DNA of 64,000 nt from an uncultured Microbacterium sp. (GTDB lineage Bacteria; Actinomycetota; Actinomycetes; Actinomycetales; Microbacteriaceae): positions 372,001 through 436,000 of the forward strand of contig CAJYHN010000010.1 of the NCBI GenBank assembly GCA_913774665.1, written 5' to 3'. This document shows positions 43,192-52,447 of this stretch, piece by piece. Every line of letters starts with the position of its first letter. Positions within the stretch are counted from its first letter, which is position 1. Below the pieces are notes generated by a model. That model was given only the letters and a program-made list of their open reading frames with translations. It did not search any database and was not told the DNA's origin. The translations under genes were made by a program, and so were the position numbers.

Positions 43192-44183
43192 TTCTTCTGG
43201 AACCTCGTGAGAAGGGCGGCGAGCACGACGACGAGGCCGACGGCGAGCGGCTGGTAGAACTGCGAGACGCCGACGAGCGTCAGTCCGTTGCTGAGGGCGG
43301 TGAGCAGCAGCGCACCCAGCACGGGGCCGACGATCTTTCCGCGGCCGCCGGTGAGGGCGACACCGCCCAGGACGACGGCGGCGATGGAGTTGAGCAGGTA
43401 CTGGGTGTTGATGGCGGGTTCGGCGGCACCGATGCGGGCGACGAGGAGGATGGATGCCAGGCCCGCGAGCATCGCCGCGAGCACGTACACCGCGATGCGC
43501 ACGCGCGCCGCGTTGATGCCGTTGGCGACGGCCGCCTCTTCGCTGCCGCCGATGGCCTGCACGTGCAGTCCGAACCGGGTGCGGAACATCACGACGCCGA
43601 AGACGACGGCGATCACGACCGCGATGAGGAACGGGAAGCCGAAGATACCGATCGAGCCGGCGGTCAGGCGCAGCAGCTCGGGGCTGGTGAACGAGATCGG
43701 CTTGCCCTGGGTGAGGATGAGCGCCAGGCCCGTCGCGACCGAGAGCGTTCCGAGGGTGGCGATGAAGTCGGTGACCTTGCCGGTCGCGATGAGCAGACCG
43801 TTGGCCACGCCGACCAGGCCCGAGACGACGATCGCGAGGACGGCCGAGGGCCAGAAGCCCAAACCGGCCTGCCACGCGAGGCCGAAGCCGACCGCGCCGA
43901 GCGTCATGGTGGCCGAGATCGACAGGTCGATGCCGCCCGTGGTGATGACGAAGGCCTGCGCGACCGCCAGGATCACCAGGATCGCCGAGGCGATGAGCAT
44001 CGCCTGGATGTTGCCGAGGGTGAGGAAGGAGGGGCTGAGGATCGCGAAGACGATCACGAGGAGGACGAGCCCGACGGGGGCGGCGTTCTCTGCCCAGAAG
44101 CTGAGACTGCGCGCGTCCCGCCCCAGTGCCGCGAAGCGGGAGGGGGGAACGTCGAGCGTCGTCGTTGTCAACGGAGTTGTCAT
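43188..44183 (-). CDS. Fructose/ribose-type sugar ABC transporter permease
   Basis: A 331-residue BPD_transp_2 permease with about nine membrane segments. GGIDLSISATMTL and VVLGGVALTGGRGK are the family landmarks. It is coupled to the ATPase and separated from the binding-protein gene by a hairpin. Confidence 0.94.
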   Translation of the reverse strand: MTTPLTTTTLDVPPSRFAALGRDARSLSFWAENAAPVGLVLLVIVFAILSPSFLTLGNIQAMLIASAILVILAVAQAFVITTGGIDLSISATMTLGAVGFGLAWQAGLGFWPSAVLAIVVSGLVGVANGLLIATGKVTDFIATLGTLSVATGLALILTQGKPISFTSPELLRLTAGSIGIFGFPFLIAVVIAVVFGVVMFRTRFGLHVQAIGGSEEAAVANGINAARVRIAVYVLAAMLAGLASILLVARIGAAEPAINTQYLLNSIAAVVLGGVALTGGRGKIVGPVLGALLLTALSNGLTLVGVSQFYQPLAVGLVVVLAALLTRFQKK

Positions 44184-44218
44184 GACGGAGCGGACTTTCT
44201 CGAAGAAGGGGAGGGGGA

Positions 44219-44246
44219 GCCGGGACGGAGCGCACTCCGCCCCGGC
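44219..44246 (-). promoter_or_regulatory. Intra-operon hairpin after the binding-protein gene
   Basis: A 12-bp stem with one mismatch and a 4-base loop in the 76-base gap between binding-protein and permease genes. Such hairpins commonly lower downstream expression so that binding protein exceeds permease. Confidence 0.55.
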
Positions 44247-44259
44247 GTGCCGGCCGGTG

Positions 44260-45294
44260 TCAGCCGAGCAGGTCGGCGAGGGGGTTGGTGAACTCCTCGA
44301 ACGGCTGCGGGAACTTCGCGATGGCGTCGGAGGCGTTCTTCTCGGTGACGAGGGCGGTCGGGGACTCGACGTTGGAGGGGAGCGTGCCGCCCTTGACGGC
44401 GACCTCGCACGCCTGCACGCCCAGCTGACCGATCGCGAAGGGGTACTGCGCGACGGTCGCGGACAGGCCGCCCGCGGCCACCGACTCGAGGGCGTCCTTG
44501 TTGCCGTCGACGCTGACGACGACGATCTTGCCCGTCTTGCCCGCGTTCTCGACGGCCTTGACGATGCCGAGGCCCATATCGTCGTTGGCCGCGAAGAACG
44601 CCGCGATGTCGGGGTTGGCGGCGATGATGTCGGTGGCCTTGGTCAGGGCGAGCTCGCGCTTCCAGTCCGCGGCTTCCTCCTGGACGACCTGGAGGCCGCT
44701 TGCCGCGGCCTTGAAGCCGTCGATGCGCGCCGCGCTCGTGACGTTGCCCGCGACGCCACCGATGATGGCGACCTTGGCGCCCGCGGCGACCTTGCCCGCG
44801 ACGAATTCGCCGGCCTTGCCGCCGGCAGCCTCGTTGTCGGTGCCGACGTAGGTGGCGGGGGTGACGCCGGCGGCGGAGGCGGCGTCGGCGTCGAGGGGCT
44901 GGTCGATGTTGACGACCGGGGTGCCCTTCGCGGCGATCGGCGCGAGCGCCTGGACGAGGTTCGTGCCGCTGATGGGGTTGATGATGAAGCAGCCCATGTC
45001 CTGGCCGGCGAGGGTCGTCAGCTTGTCGGCCTGCCCGGTGGTGTCCGCCGTGTCGGCGGCCGCCTGCACCGAGACGTTCACGCCGTCGGTCGAGGCGGTG
45101 TCGGTGATGCCGTCCTGCATCGCCTGGAAGAACGGGTTGTCGAGTCCCTTGATCACGGCGGCGATCGACGACGAGCCGGAGCCGCCCGCCGGAGAGCCTG
45201 CGGGGGATGAACATCCCGCGAGCGAGATCGCGAGGGCCGCAGCAGGCGCGGCCAGGAAGATGAGGCGGCGCTTCTGAGCGTTGGTGCGGAACAT
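44260..45294 (-). CDS. Fructose-type sugar-binding lipoprotein (FrcB-like)
   Basis: A 344-residue binding lipoprotein; lipobox SLAGC at about residue 27. The mature part has the pattern IKGLDNPFFQAMQDGI, INPISGTNLVQALAPI and NDDMGLGIVKAV of the PBP type-1 sugar binders. It is the first gene of the operon, divergent from the ROK gene. The ATG at 45294 follows GAAGGACAGAG; one nine codons earlier lacks a site. Confidence 0.94.
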   Translation of the reverse strand: MFRTNAQKRRLIFLAAPAAALAISLAGCSSPAGSPAGGSGSSSIAAVIKGLDNPFFQAMQDGITDTASTDGVNVSVQAAADTADTTGQADKLTTLAGQDMGCFIINPISGTNLVQALAPIAAKGTPVVNIDQPLDADAASAAGVTPATYVGTDNEAAGGKAGEFVAGKVAAGAKVAIIGGVAGNVTSAARIDGFKAAASGLQVVQEEAADWKRELALTKATDIIAANPDIAAFFAANDDMGLGIVKAVENAGKTGKIVVVSVDGNKDALESVAAGGLSATVAQYPFAIGQLGVQACEVAVKGGTLPSNVESPTALVTEKNASDAIAKFPQPFEEFTNPLADLLG

Positions 45295-45351
45295 CTCTGT
45301 CCTTCGAGTTGGGGGCACCACTGCGTGCCAGTAACGTCAATGTAGCGCCCC

Positions 45352-45401
45352 TTTCGGTTACCCACAACACAAAAGATGGTGATCTTTGAGGTTTCGGTTA
45401 C
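45352..45401. promoter_or_regulatory. Direct repeats TTTCGGTTAC in the ROK/Frc divergent promoter
   Basis: TTTCGGTTAC occurs at 45352-45361 and 45392-45401, 40 bases (about four helical turns) apart, in the 138-base gap between the divergent starts. It is a likely ROK regulator site. Confidence 0.6.
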
Positions 45402-45432
45402 GATGTGATCACGCTGACGAGGAGGTGACGCG

Positions 45433-46599
45433 ATGACGGAGCTGGGATCGCACGAGAGCGACGTGCTGGGGCTCTTCCGCGAGCACGGTTCGCTCAGTCG
45501 CACCGACGTCATCACCCTGTCCGGGCTGTCACGATCGACCATCAACCAGCGCCTCACCGCGCTCACGGCCGCGGGGCTGCTGCAGCCCCTCGAGGGCGGA
45601 GAGTCCACCGGCGGGCGCCCCTCGAGCCGGTTCGCCTTCCGCGCCGATCGCGCCGTGATCCTGTGCGCCGACATCGGCGCGACCGGCTTCACCGCCGCGG
45701 CCTGCGACCTGAGCGGAACCCCGCTCGCGCAGACCGAGGTCGCCATCGACGTCTGGGAGGGTCCGGAGCCCGTCCTCGGCGCGATCCTCGAGGCCTTCCG
45801 ATCGCTCCGCCCCGACGCCGACGTCTGGGCCATCGCCATCGGCGTCCCCGGGCCGGTCGAGTTCGCCGCGCACCGCGTCGTGAACCCTCCGATCATGACC
45901 GGGTGGGATCGCTTCGACATCGCGGGGTGGTTCGCCCCGGCCTACGCCGCGCCCGTGATCGTCGAGAACGACGCCAACGCCCGCGCGGTCGCCGAGGCCC
46001 GGCATCATCGCCTCGACAACGTCATCGCCCTCAAGCTCGGAACGGGCATCGGTGCCGGACTGGTCTTCAACGGACAGATCATCCGTGGCGACAAGGGCGC
46101 GGCCGGCGACATCGGCCACACCCGCGCGGTCATCGTGGAGTCGCCCGCGCGCGAGTGCCGCTGCGGCAGCTTCGACTGCGTCGAGGCCTACGCCGGCGGG
46201 TGGGCGATCGAACGCGAACTCGATCAGGCGGGACGATCGGTCCACGGCGTCCGCGACATCGTCGAACTGGTCCAGAGGGGCGATATCGACGCCGTGCGTC
46301 GGGTCCGCGGTGCCGGACGCGTGATCGGCGATGCGATCGCCGACCTCGTCAGCATCCTCAACCCCCGCGCCATCGCCCTGTCGGGCCAGCTCGCCGAGTG
46401 CGACGAGGTGCTGATGTCCGGCATCCGGGAACGCGTCTACCAGCGCGCGACGCCGCTCGTCACGCGCGACCTGGTGATCGCGCGCTCCGACCTGGGCGCC
46501 CTCGCCGGCGTCATCGGTCTGGCCCTCATCTCGAGCGACGCGATCCTGCGCCCGGCCTCTCTCGACGAGATCCTCCGGCGTGCGACCGCCCCGGTCTGA
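45433..46599 (+). CDS. ROK family transcriptional regulator
   Basis: A 388-residue regulator. A winged helix (about 15-60, LSRTDVITLSGLSRSTINQR) precedes a ROK domain with DIGATG and the zinc-binding ECRCGSFDCVEAY. It diverges from the Frc-like operon, as FrcR does in rhizobia, and probably represses it until the sugar binds. Confidence 0.93.
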   Translation: MTELGSHESDVLGLFREHGSLSRTDVITLSGLSRSTINQRLTALTAAGLLQPLEGGESTGGRPSSRFAFRADRAVILCADIGATGFTAAACDLSGTPLAQTEVAIDVWEGPEPVLGAILEAFRSLRPDADVWAIAIGVPGPVEFAAHRVVNPPIMTGWDRFDIAGWFAPAYAAPVIVENDANARAVAEARHHRLDNVIALKLGTGIGAGLVFNGQIIRGDKGAAGDIGHTRAVIVESPARECRCGSFDCVEAYAGGWAIERELDQAGRSVHGVRDIVELVQRGDIDAVRRVRGAGRVIGDAIADLVSILNPRAIALSGQLAECDEVLMSGIRERVYQRATPLVTRDLVIARSDLGALAGVIGLALISSDAILRPASLDEILRRATAPV

Positions 46600-46608
46600 C
46601 CGCTCGAC

Positions 46609-48339
46609 TCAGCTCTTCTCGAGCGTCGTCGTGACAGCCGGCTCCGTCGACTCGGTCTGCTCCGAGCGACGGCGACGCCACGGTGCCGGCAGACCGAAGA
46701 TCCCGCGCTGATTCGGCTCCTCCACCTCGAGCCCGTAGTGCTCGCCGATCGAGTCGCGCAACTGCGCGCGCTCCGCCTTGTCGTAGGCCTTCATCTCGCG
46801 GCGGAACGCCACGACCGTCGCCCAGCAGATCGCGAGCAGCACGACGCTGAACGGCAGCGCGATGCTGATCGCGGCGGTCTGCAGCGCCTGCAAGCCTCCG
46901 GCGATGAGCAGCGCGAACGCGATCACGGCGGTGGCGAGGGCGAAGAACACGCGCACCCAGTTCTTCGGCTCCTGTTCGCCGCCGGTGGCGATCATGCTCA
47001 TCACGAGCGCGCCGGAGTCTGCCGAGGTCACGAAGAACACCGCGATGAGGACCAGGAATCCCACGATCAGCACCACCGAGCCCGGAATGCCCTCGAGCAT
47101 CTGGAAGAGCGCCGTCGAGACGTCGACCGATCCATCCGCCCCCGTGTAGGAGGCCGTGCCGGTCAGCTCGCCGTAGATCGCGGTCCCGCCGAGCACGGTG
47201 AACCACAGGATGCCGACGAGCGTGGGCACCAGGATCACACCGACGACGAACTCGCGCACGGTGCGGCCGCGCGAGATGCGCGCGATGAAGATGCCGACGA
47301 AGGGCGCCCACGAGATCCACCAGCCCCAGTAGAACGCGGTCCACGCGCCCTGCCAGGCGACACCGTCGTCGCCCGCGTACGCGCTGACGGTGAACGAGAG
47401 GCCGACGAAGCTCTGGATGTAGTTGCCGATCGACTGCACGACGTCGCGCAGCAGGAACTCGGTGGGGCCGACGAAGAGGAGGAACAGCAACAGGACGCCG
47501 GCCAGCACGAGGTTGATGTTCGAGAGCCACTTCATGCCCTTGCCGACACCCGAGAGCACCGAGAACAGCACGAGCCCGGTGATGATGCCGATGATCACGG
47601 CCTGGCTGACGATCGTCGTGGGCACGACCCCGAGGAAGTCCAGGCCCGCGCTGATCTGGATGACGCCGAGACCGAGCGAGGTCGCCACCCCGAACAGGGT
47701 GCCGACGAGGGCCGCCACGTCGATCGCGTTGCCCCAGCCGCCCTGCACCAGACGGGCGCCGAGGATCGGCTCCAGCGCCCAGCGGATGGTGCGCGGGCGG
47801 CGACGGCGGTGGAAGGCGTAGGCAAGAGCCAGCCCCAGCACGACGTAGATCGACCAGGCGTGCACGCCCCAGTGCAGGAAGGTCTGCGACATCGCCTGCT
47901 GCGCGAGCTCGGCGGGGGTGCCGGTCACCCCGGGGCGCGGCGAGACGAAGTGGGTGAGGGGCTCGCTCACCCCGTAGAACACGAGGCCGATCCCCATGCC
48001 GGCGGCGAAGAGCAGCGCGAACCACGACATGGTCGAGAACTCGGGCTCGTCGTCGTCCTGACCCAGCTTGATGTTGCCGAAGCGGCTGAAGCCCATCGCC
48101 AGGGCGAACACCACGAAGAAGGCCGCGATGAGCACGTAGTACCAGTTGAAGGTCGAGACGATCACCGTCTGGACGCTGGTGAAGGTGGCCTCCGCTGCCG
48201 CGGGGAAGAACAGCGCGAATGCGATGAACGCCAGGGCGATGATCGCGGCCGGCCAGAACACCCACCCGCGGATCGTCTTGTGACCACTCCCCAGGTGGGG
48301 GTCGACGGATACCGCGTTATCGGAGGCTGCATCGGTCAT
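46609..48339 (-). CDS. BCCT family betaine/carnitine/choline transporter
   Basis: A 576-residue secondary transporter with 12 helices and a charged C-terminal tail of about 60 residues. The substrate-box tryptophans are seen in FYWGWWISWAPFVG. The tail can sense osmolality in BetP-type members. Substrate probably glycine betaine. It stands alone, convergent with the ROK gene. Confidence 0.95.
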   Translation of the reverse strand: MTDAASDNAVSVDPHLGSGHKTIRGWVFWPAAIIALAFIAFALFFPAAAEATFTSVQTVIVSTFNWYYVLIAAFFVVFALAMGFSRFGNIKLGQDDDEPEFSTMSWFALLFAAGMGIGLVFYGVSEPLTHFVSPRPGVTGTPAELAQQAMSQTFLHWGVHAWSIYVVLGLALAYAFHRRRRPRTIRWALEPILGARLVQGGWGNAIDVAALVGTLFGVATSLGLGVIQISAGLDFLGVVPTTIVSQAVIIGIITGLVLFSVLSGVGKGMKWLSNINLVLAGVLLLFLLFVGPTEFLLRDVVQSIGNYIQSFVGLSFTVSAYAGDDGVAWQGAWTAFYWGWWISWAPFVGIFIARISRGRTVREFVVGVILVPTLVGILWFTVLGGTAIYGELTGTASYTGADGSVDVSTALFQMLEGIPGSVVLIVGFLVLIAVFFVTSADSGALVMSMIATGGEQEPKNWVRVFFALATAVIAFALLIAGGLQALQTAAISIALPFSVVLLAICWATVVAFRREMKAYDKAERAQLRDSIGEHYGLEVEEPNQRGIFGLPAPWRRRRSEQTESTEPAVTTTLEKS

Positions 48340-48436
48340 CTTTCGAGGCTAGCCAGGCGCCTCCCGCGGTCCCGGGGGCAGGCGCCGTGCGCGCCGGTGT
48401 GGAACAATCCGCGCGGGTGCGTCGCGCGCGCACCCG

Positions 48437-48450
48437 CAATAATGAGCGGG
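48437..48450 (+). promoter_or_regulatory. Possible leaderless promoter of purC
   Basis: AATAAT (48438-48443) resembles a -10 box and ends six bases before the GTG start of purC, which has only a weak GAGCGG ribosome site. No clear -35 box is visible. Confidence 0.35.
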
Positions 48451-49379
48451 TGACCTCCGCCCCTCCCCTCGAGCTCGCCGGCTGGCGCCACGTCTACTCC
48501 GGCAAGGTGCGCGATCTCTACGTGCCCGCCGAGACGGCCCCCGACGCCGCTCCCGCGCATCTCCTCGTCGTCGCGAGCGACCGGGTGAGCGCCTTCGACC
48601 AGGTGCTCGAACCCGGCATCCCCGACAAGGGGGAACTGCTGACGACGCTGAGCCTGTGGTGGTTCGATCAGCTCGCCGGCGCCGACGGCGGGTCGTCGAT
48701 CCCGAACCACCTCGTCCCCGATCACCGCCTCGAGGGCGGTGACACGGCCAGTCTCATCCCGGATGCCGTGCGGGGGCGCGCGATGCTCGTGCGCTCGCTC
48801 GACATGCAGCCGATCGAGTGCGTCGTTCGCGGCTACCTCACCGGCTCGGGCTGGGCGGAATACCAGGCCGAGGGGACGGTCTGCGGCATCCCTCTGCCCA
48901 AAGGCCTGCAGGACGGCGACCGCCTGCCGGAACCGCTCTACACGCCGGCGTTCAAGGCGCCGATGGGCGAGCATGACGAGAACATCACCTTCGAGCGCTC
49001 GGTCGAGCTCGTCGGGGCCGAGACGGCCACGGCCCTGCGCGACCTGTCGCTCGAGATCTACCGCCGCGCGTCCGCGACGGCGGAGGCCCGCGGGCTGATC
49101 CTCGCCGACACGAAGTTCGAGTTCGGCTACGACTCCGAGGGCGTGCTGACCCTGGCCGACGAGGTGCTGACCTCGGACTCGTCCCGATACTGGGATGCCG
49201 AGGCCTGGCGCACCGGCTCCACCCCCGCCGAGCGCATGGCGAGCTTCGACAAGCAGATCGTCCGCAACTGGCTCGCCGCGCACTGGGACAAGCAGGGCGA
49301 GCCCCCCGCTCTCCCCGCCGAGATCGTCGACCGCACCCGCGAGCGCTACGCGACCCTGCTGCGCCTGCTCACCGCCTGA
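48450..49379 (+). CDS. purC: Phosphoribosylaminoimidazole-succinocarboxamide synthase
   Basis: SAICAR synthetase, 309 residues, which joins CAIR and aspartate with ATP. YSGKVRDLY is the N-terminal nucleotide loop; VRGYLTGSGW and ILADTKFEFG are family signatures. The GTG at 48450 aligns with the family start; an earlier in-frame start adds 21 unsupported residues. Monocistronic. Confidence 0.97.
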   Translation: MTSAPPLELAGWRHVYSGKVRDLYVPAETAPDAAPAHLLVVASDRVSAFDQVLEPGIPDKGELLTTLSLWWFDQLAGADGGSSIPNHLVPDHRLEGGDTASLIPDAVRGRAMLVRSLDMQPIECVVRGYLTGSGWAEYQAEGTVCGIPLPKGLQDGDRLPEPLYTPAFKAPMGEHDENITFERSVELVGAETATALRDLSLEIYRRASATAEARGLILADTKFEFGYDSEGVLTLADEVLTSDSSRYWDAEAWRTGSTPAERMASFDKQIVRNWLAAHWDKQGEPPALPAEIVDRTRERYATLLRLLTA

Positions 49380-49423
49380 GTCCGCCGGTCCCCCGTGGCA
49401 CCCCGGCCGCGCACTCGACCACC

Positions 49424-49455
49424 GAGATGACCCGCCTTCCCTGAGATGACCCGCC
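49424..49455. repeat. Short direct repeat after purC
   Basis: GAGATGACCCGCC occurs at 49424-49436 and 49443-49455, in the 151-base gap between purC and the NCS2 permease. Significance unknown. Confidence 0.6.
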
Positions 49456-49530
49456 GTTTCCCTCAGCGGCGTGTGACCTCGGAGAAGGCGCGAGATCTCG
49501 GCATCCACCCCCCACCCCCCGAGGAGACAC

Positions 49531-50868
49531 ATGTTCCGTTGGAAGCTGCACGGCGATGGGCGCACCGTCGCTCCGGGAGCGGTCGTCGCCCCGGGCGAGC
49601 GTCTGAACTGGGGCGCGACGGTCGCGATCGGCCTCCAGCACGTCATCGCGATGTTCGGTGCCACCTTCCTCGTGCCGGTGCTCACGAAGTTCCCCGTGTC
49701 GACGACCCTGCTGTTCTCGGGAGTCGGCACGCTGCTGTTCCTGCTCGTCACGCGCAATCGCCTCCCCAGCTACCTGGGGTCGTCGTTCGCATTCATCGCC
49801 CCGATCACCGCGGCGACCGCGATCGGGGGAACCGGATCCGCTCTCGCGGGCATCGTGGCCGTCGGCGTCCTGCTCGCCGTCGTCGGCGTCCTGGTGCAGG
49901 TCGCCGGTCTCGGGTGGGTCGACAAGGTCATGCCGCCCGTGGTCGCGGGCGCGATCGTCGCCTTGATCGGGTTCAATCTCGCCCCGGTCGCCTGGCAGAA
50001 TTTTCAGCTGCAGCCGCTGCCCGGCACCATCACGCTGGTCGCCGTGATCCTCTTCAGCGTCCTGTTCCGCGGATTCCTCGGGCGCATCTCGATCTTCCTC
50101 GGCGTCATCGTCGGATACCTCGCGACGGTCATCGTCCAGGCCGCCACGGGCGAGACGCTGATCGATTTCGCCGCGGTCGAGGCCGCACCGTGGGTCGGTC
50201 TGCCCGTGTTTCAGTTCCCGAACTTCGCGACGCCGCAGACTTGGTCGGTCATCGCGATGTTCCTCCCCGTCGTCCTGGTGCTCGTGGCCGAGAACGTCGG
50301 GCACGTGCGCGGCGTGGCGGCGATGACGGATGCCACGGCCAACCGCTCCACCGGACGCGCCCTCATCGCCGACGGTGTCGCCACGACCCTCGCCGGAACC
50401 TTCGGCGGCTCGGGAACAACCACCTACGGCGAGAACATCGGCGTCATGGCCGCGACCCGCGTCTACTCGACCGCGGTGTACTGGGTCGCCGGCATCGCCG
50501 CGATCGTGCTGAGCCTCTCGCCGAAGGTCGGCGCGGTGTTCAACACCATCCCGCCCGGGGTGCTCGGTGGCGTGACCACGGCCCTTTACGGCCTGATCGG
50601 CATCATCGGCATCAAGATCTGGGTCGACAACCGCGTCGACTTCTCGCGCCCGGTCAATCAGTACACGGGAGCGGTGGCCCTGGTGCTCGCAATCGCCGGG
50701 TTCACGATGCAGTGGGGCGACTTCCAGCTCGGCGCCATCGTGCTCGGCTCCGTCGCGGCGCTGCTGATCTACCACCTCGGCAACGCGATCGCCCGCGCCC
50801 GTAAGACCGGCGCCGACGACGGCGGCCCGATCCCCGCGGTGGGTCCTCTGGGCGGCGACCCGAGCTGA
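49531..50868 (+). CDS. NCS2 uracil/xanthine permease
   Basis: A 445-residue nucleobase:proton symporter with 14 segments (UraA/PyrP group). LQHVIAMFGATFLVP and VAENVGHVRGVAAMT, with the substrate-binding acidic residue, and GGSGTTTYGENIGVMA are characteristic. GAGGAG precedes the ATG. The neighbouring purC hints at purines, but the UraA-like motifs fit uracil. Confidence 0.93.
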   Translation: MFRWKLHGDGRTVAPGAVVAPGERLNWGATVAIGLQHVIAMFGATFLVPVLTKFPVSTTLLFSGVGTLLFLLVTRNRLPSYLGSSFAFIAPITAATAIGGTGSALAGIVAVGVLLAVVGVLVQVAGLGWVDKVMPPVVAGAIVALIGFNLAPVAWQNFQLQPLPGTITLVAVILFSVLFRGFLGRISIFLGVIVGYLATVIVQAATGETLIDFAAVEAAPWVGLPVFQFPNFATPQTWSVIAMFLPVVLVLVAENVGHVRGVAAMTDATANRSTGRALIADGVATTLAGTFGGSGTTTYGENIGVMAATRVYSTAVYWVAGIAAIVLSLSPKVGAVFNTIPPGVLGGVTTALYGLIGIIGIKIWVDNRVDFSRPVNQYTGAVALVLAIAGFTMQWGDFQLGAIVLGSVAALLIYHLGNAIARARKTGADDGGPIPAVGPLGGDPS

Positions 50869-50905
50869 CCCGCCGGGGTCCCGGCATCCGGTGCTCGAGA
50901 TCACC

Positions 50906-50964
50906 CGATCGGCTCGAGCGCACACGTTCCGAACGCTGCGGAGCGTGTGCGCTCGAGCCGATCG
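50906..50964 (+). terminator. 21-bp perfect hairpin after the NCS2 gene
   Basis: Arms 50906-50926 and 50944-50964 are perfect inverted repeats (ends CGATCGGCT and AGCCGATCG) with a 17-base loop, 38 bases past the stop. It is much longer than the other terminators here and could be a mobile or regulatory repeat. Confidence 0.7.
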
Positions 50965-50990
50965 TGTGTTCTCGCGCGCGTTCGGGGCGC

Positions 50991-51004
50991 GGGGGGGGGG
51001 GGGG
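50991..51004 (+). repeat. Run of 14 G upstream of nhaA
   Basis: An uninterrupted G homopolymer 82 bases before the nhaA start, in the only promoter region nhaA can have. Confidence 0.85.
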
Positions 51005-51086
51005 CGCTCGCGCCGACGGTAGGATGGGGGGCGGTGTGTCGGGAAGTCTGGTCGACGATCTGTTGATCGACCCCGGGAGGGATGCC

Positions 51087-52418
51087 ATGACCGCCGAACA
51101 CACCCGCGCGCCGAGTTGGCCCGGATACGCCGAAGTCCACCGCGTCACCACGCTGCTCCGCCGCGAATCCGTCGGCGGCATGCTGCTGGTGGTCGCCGCG
51201 ATCGTCGCCATCGTCTGGGCGAACTCCCCCGCCTCCGACGCGTACTTCGCGCTGCGCGACATCCGCTTCGGCTACGAGCCGTGGCACCTCGACCTGAGCC
51301 TGGGAACGTGGGCGGCCGACGGCCTGCTCGCGGTGTTCTTCTTCATGGTCGGCCTCGAGCTCAAGCGCGAGATCGTCAGCGGCAGCCTGCGCCGCTTCGG
51401 CACGGCGATCGTCCCGGTCACGGCGGCGTTCGCGGGCGTCGCCGTCCCGGCCCTCATCTACGTCGCGATCGTACACACGCAGCCGAGCCTGCTGGCCGGC
51501 TGGGCGATCCCGACGGCGACCGACATCGCCTTCGCCGTCGCCGTGCTCGCCCTGGTCGGCTCGCACCTGCCCGGGCCGCTTCGCATCTTCCTGCTGACCC
51601 TCGCGGTCGTCGACGACCTCATCGCCATCGCGATCATCGCGATCTTCTACACCGGTGACATCTCGCTGCTGCCGTTGGCGGTGTTCGCCGCCCTCGTCGT
51701 CGTCTACGGCGTGATCGCGCACAGGTGCCGCGCCTGGTTCTCGCGCCACGCGTGGGGCGCGTGGGTCGTGCTGCTGCCGATCGGCTTCGCCGCGTGGGCC
51801 TTCCTGCACGCCTCGGGCGTGCACGCCACGATCGCCGGCGTCGCGCTCGCCTTCACCATCCCGGTCGCCGCGTCGAAGCGGCAGCCCGAGCACCATGGCA
51901 TGGACCTCGCCGAGCAGTTCGAGCACCGCTTCCGCCCGCTCTCCAGCGGTATCGCGGTACCGATCTTCGCGTTCTTCGCCGCGGGTGTCGCGGTCGGCGG
52001 GGGCGAGGGCATCGTGCGTGCGCTCACCGATCCCGTGACCATCGGCGTCGTCGCCGGGCTCGTGTTCGGCAAGCCGATCGGCATCCTGCTCGGGGTGCGC
52101 ATTCTCACCCTCGTCACGAAGGTGCGGCTCGATCCCGCCCTCAGGTGGGTCGACCTCGCCGGAGTCGGACTGCTCGCCGGCATCGGATTCACCGTGTCTC
52201 TGCTCATCGCCGAGCTGAGCTTCCCCGAGGGCTCGCCGCACACCGACGACGCGAAGATCGCGATCATGGCGGCCTCGCTGCTGGCATCCGTCCTCGCCTC
52301 CGCCGTACTGCTCGTGCGCAACCGCCGTTACAAGCAGCTGGAGCAGGACGAAGCGGTGGATGCCGACGGCGACGACGTCCCCGACGTGTACCAGCGGCCG
52401 CGGCCCGACGCCCGCTGA
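51087..52418 (+). CDS. nhaA: Na+/H+ antiporter NhaA
   Basis: A 443-residue sodium:proton antiporter. The two active-site aspartates are in LTLAVVDDLIAIA, and ATDIAFAVAVLAL is the helix-4 unwound region. It has about 12 segments and a charged 30-residue tail. GGGAGGG precedes the ATG; longer in-frame reading upstream is G-run and promoter sequence. Confidence 0.95.
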   Translation: MTAEHTRAPSWPGYAEVHRVTTLLRRESVGGMLLVVAAIVAIVWANSPASDAYFALRDIRFGYEPWHLDLSLGTWAADGLLAVFFFMVGLELKREIVSGSLRRFGTAIVPVTAAFAGVAVPALIYVAIVHTQPSLLAGWAIPTATDIAFAVAVLALVGSHLPGPLRIFLLTLAVVDDLIAIAIIAIFYTGDISLLPLAVFAALVVVYGVIAHRCRAWFSRHAWGAWVVLLPIGFAAWAFLHASGVHATIAGVALAFTIPVAASKRQPEHHGMDLAEQFEHRFRPLSSGIAVPIFAFFAAGVAVGGGEGIVRALTDPVTIGVVAGLVFGKPIGILLGVRILTLVTKVRLDPALRWVDLAGVGLLAGIGFTVSLLIAELSFPEGSPHTDDAKIAIMAASLLASVLASAVLLVRNRRYKQLEQDEAVDADGDDVPDVYQRPRPDAR

Positions 52419-52447
52419 GCGGGCCCGGCGCCGACGCGGGGGCCGGT

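Noticed and set aside
46738-48453. 571-residue plus-strand frame opposite the BCCT gene
   Set aside because: Antisense His/Asp/Arg-rich shadow of a typical membrane protein gene.
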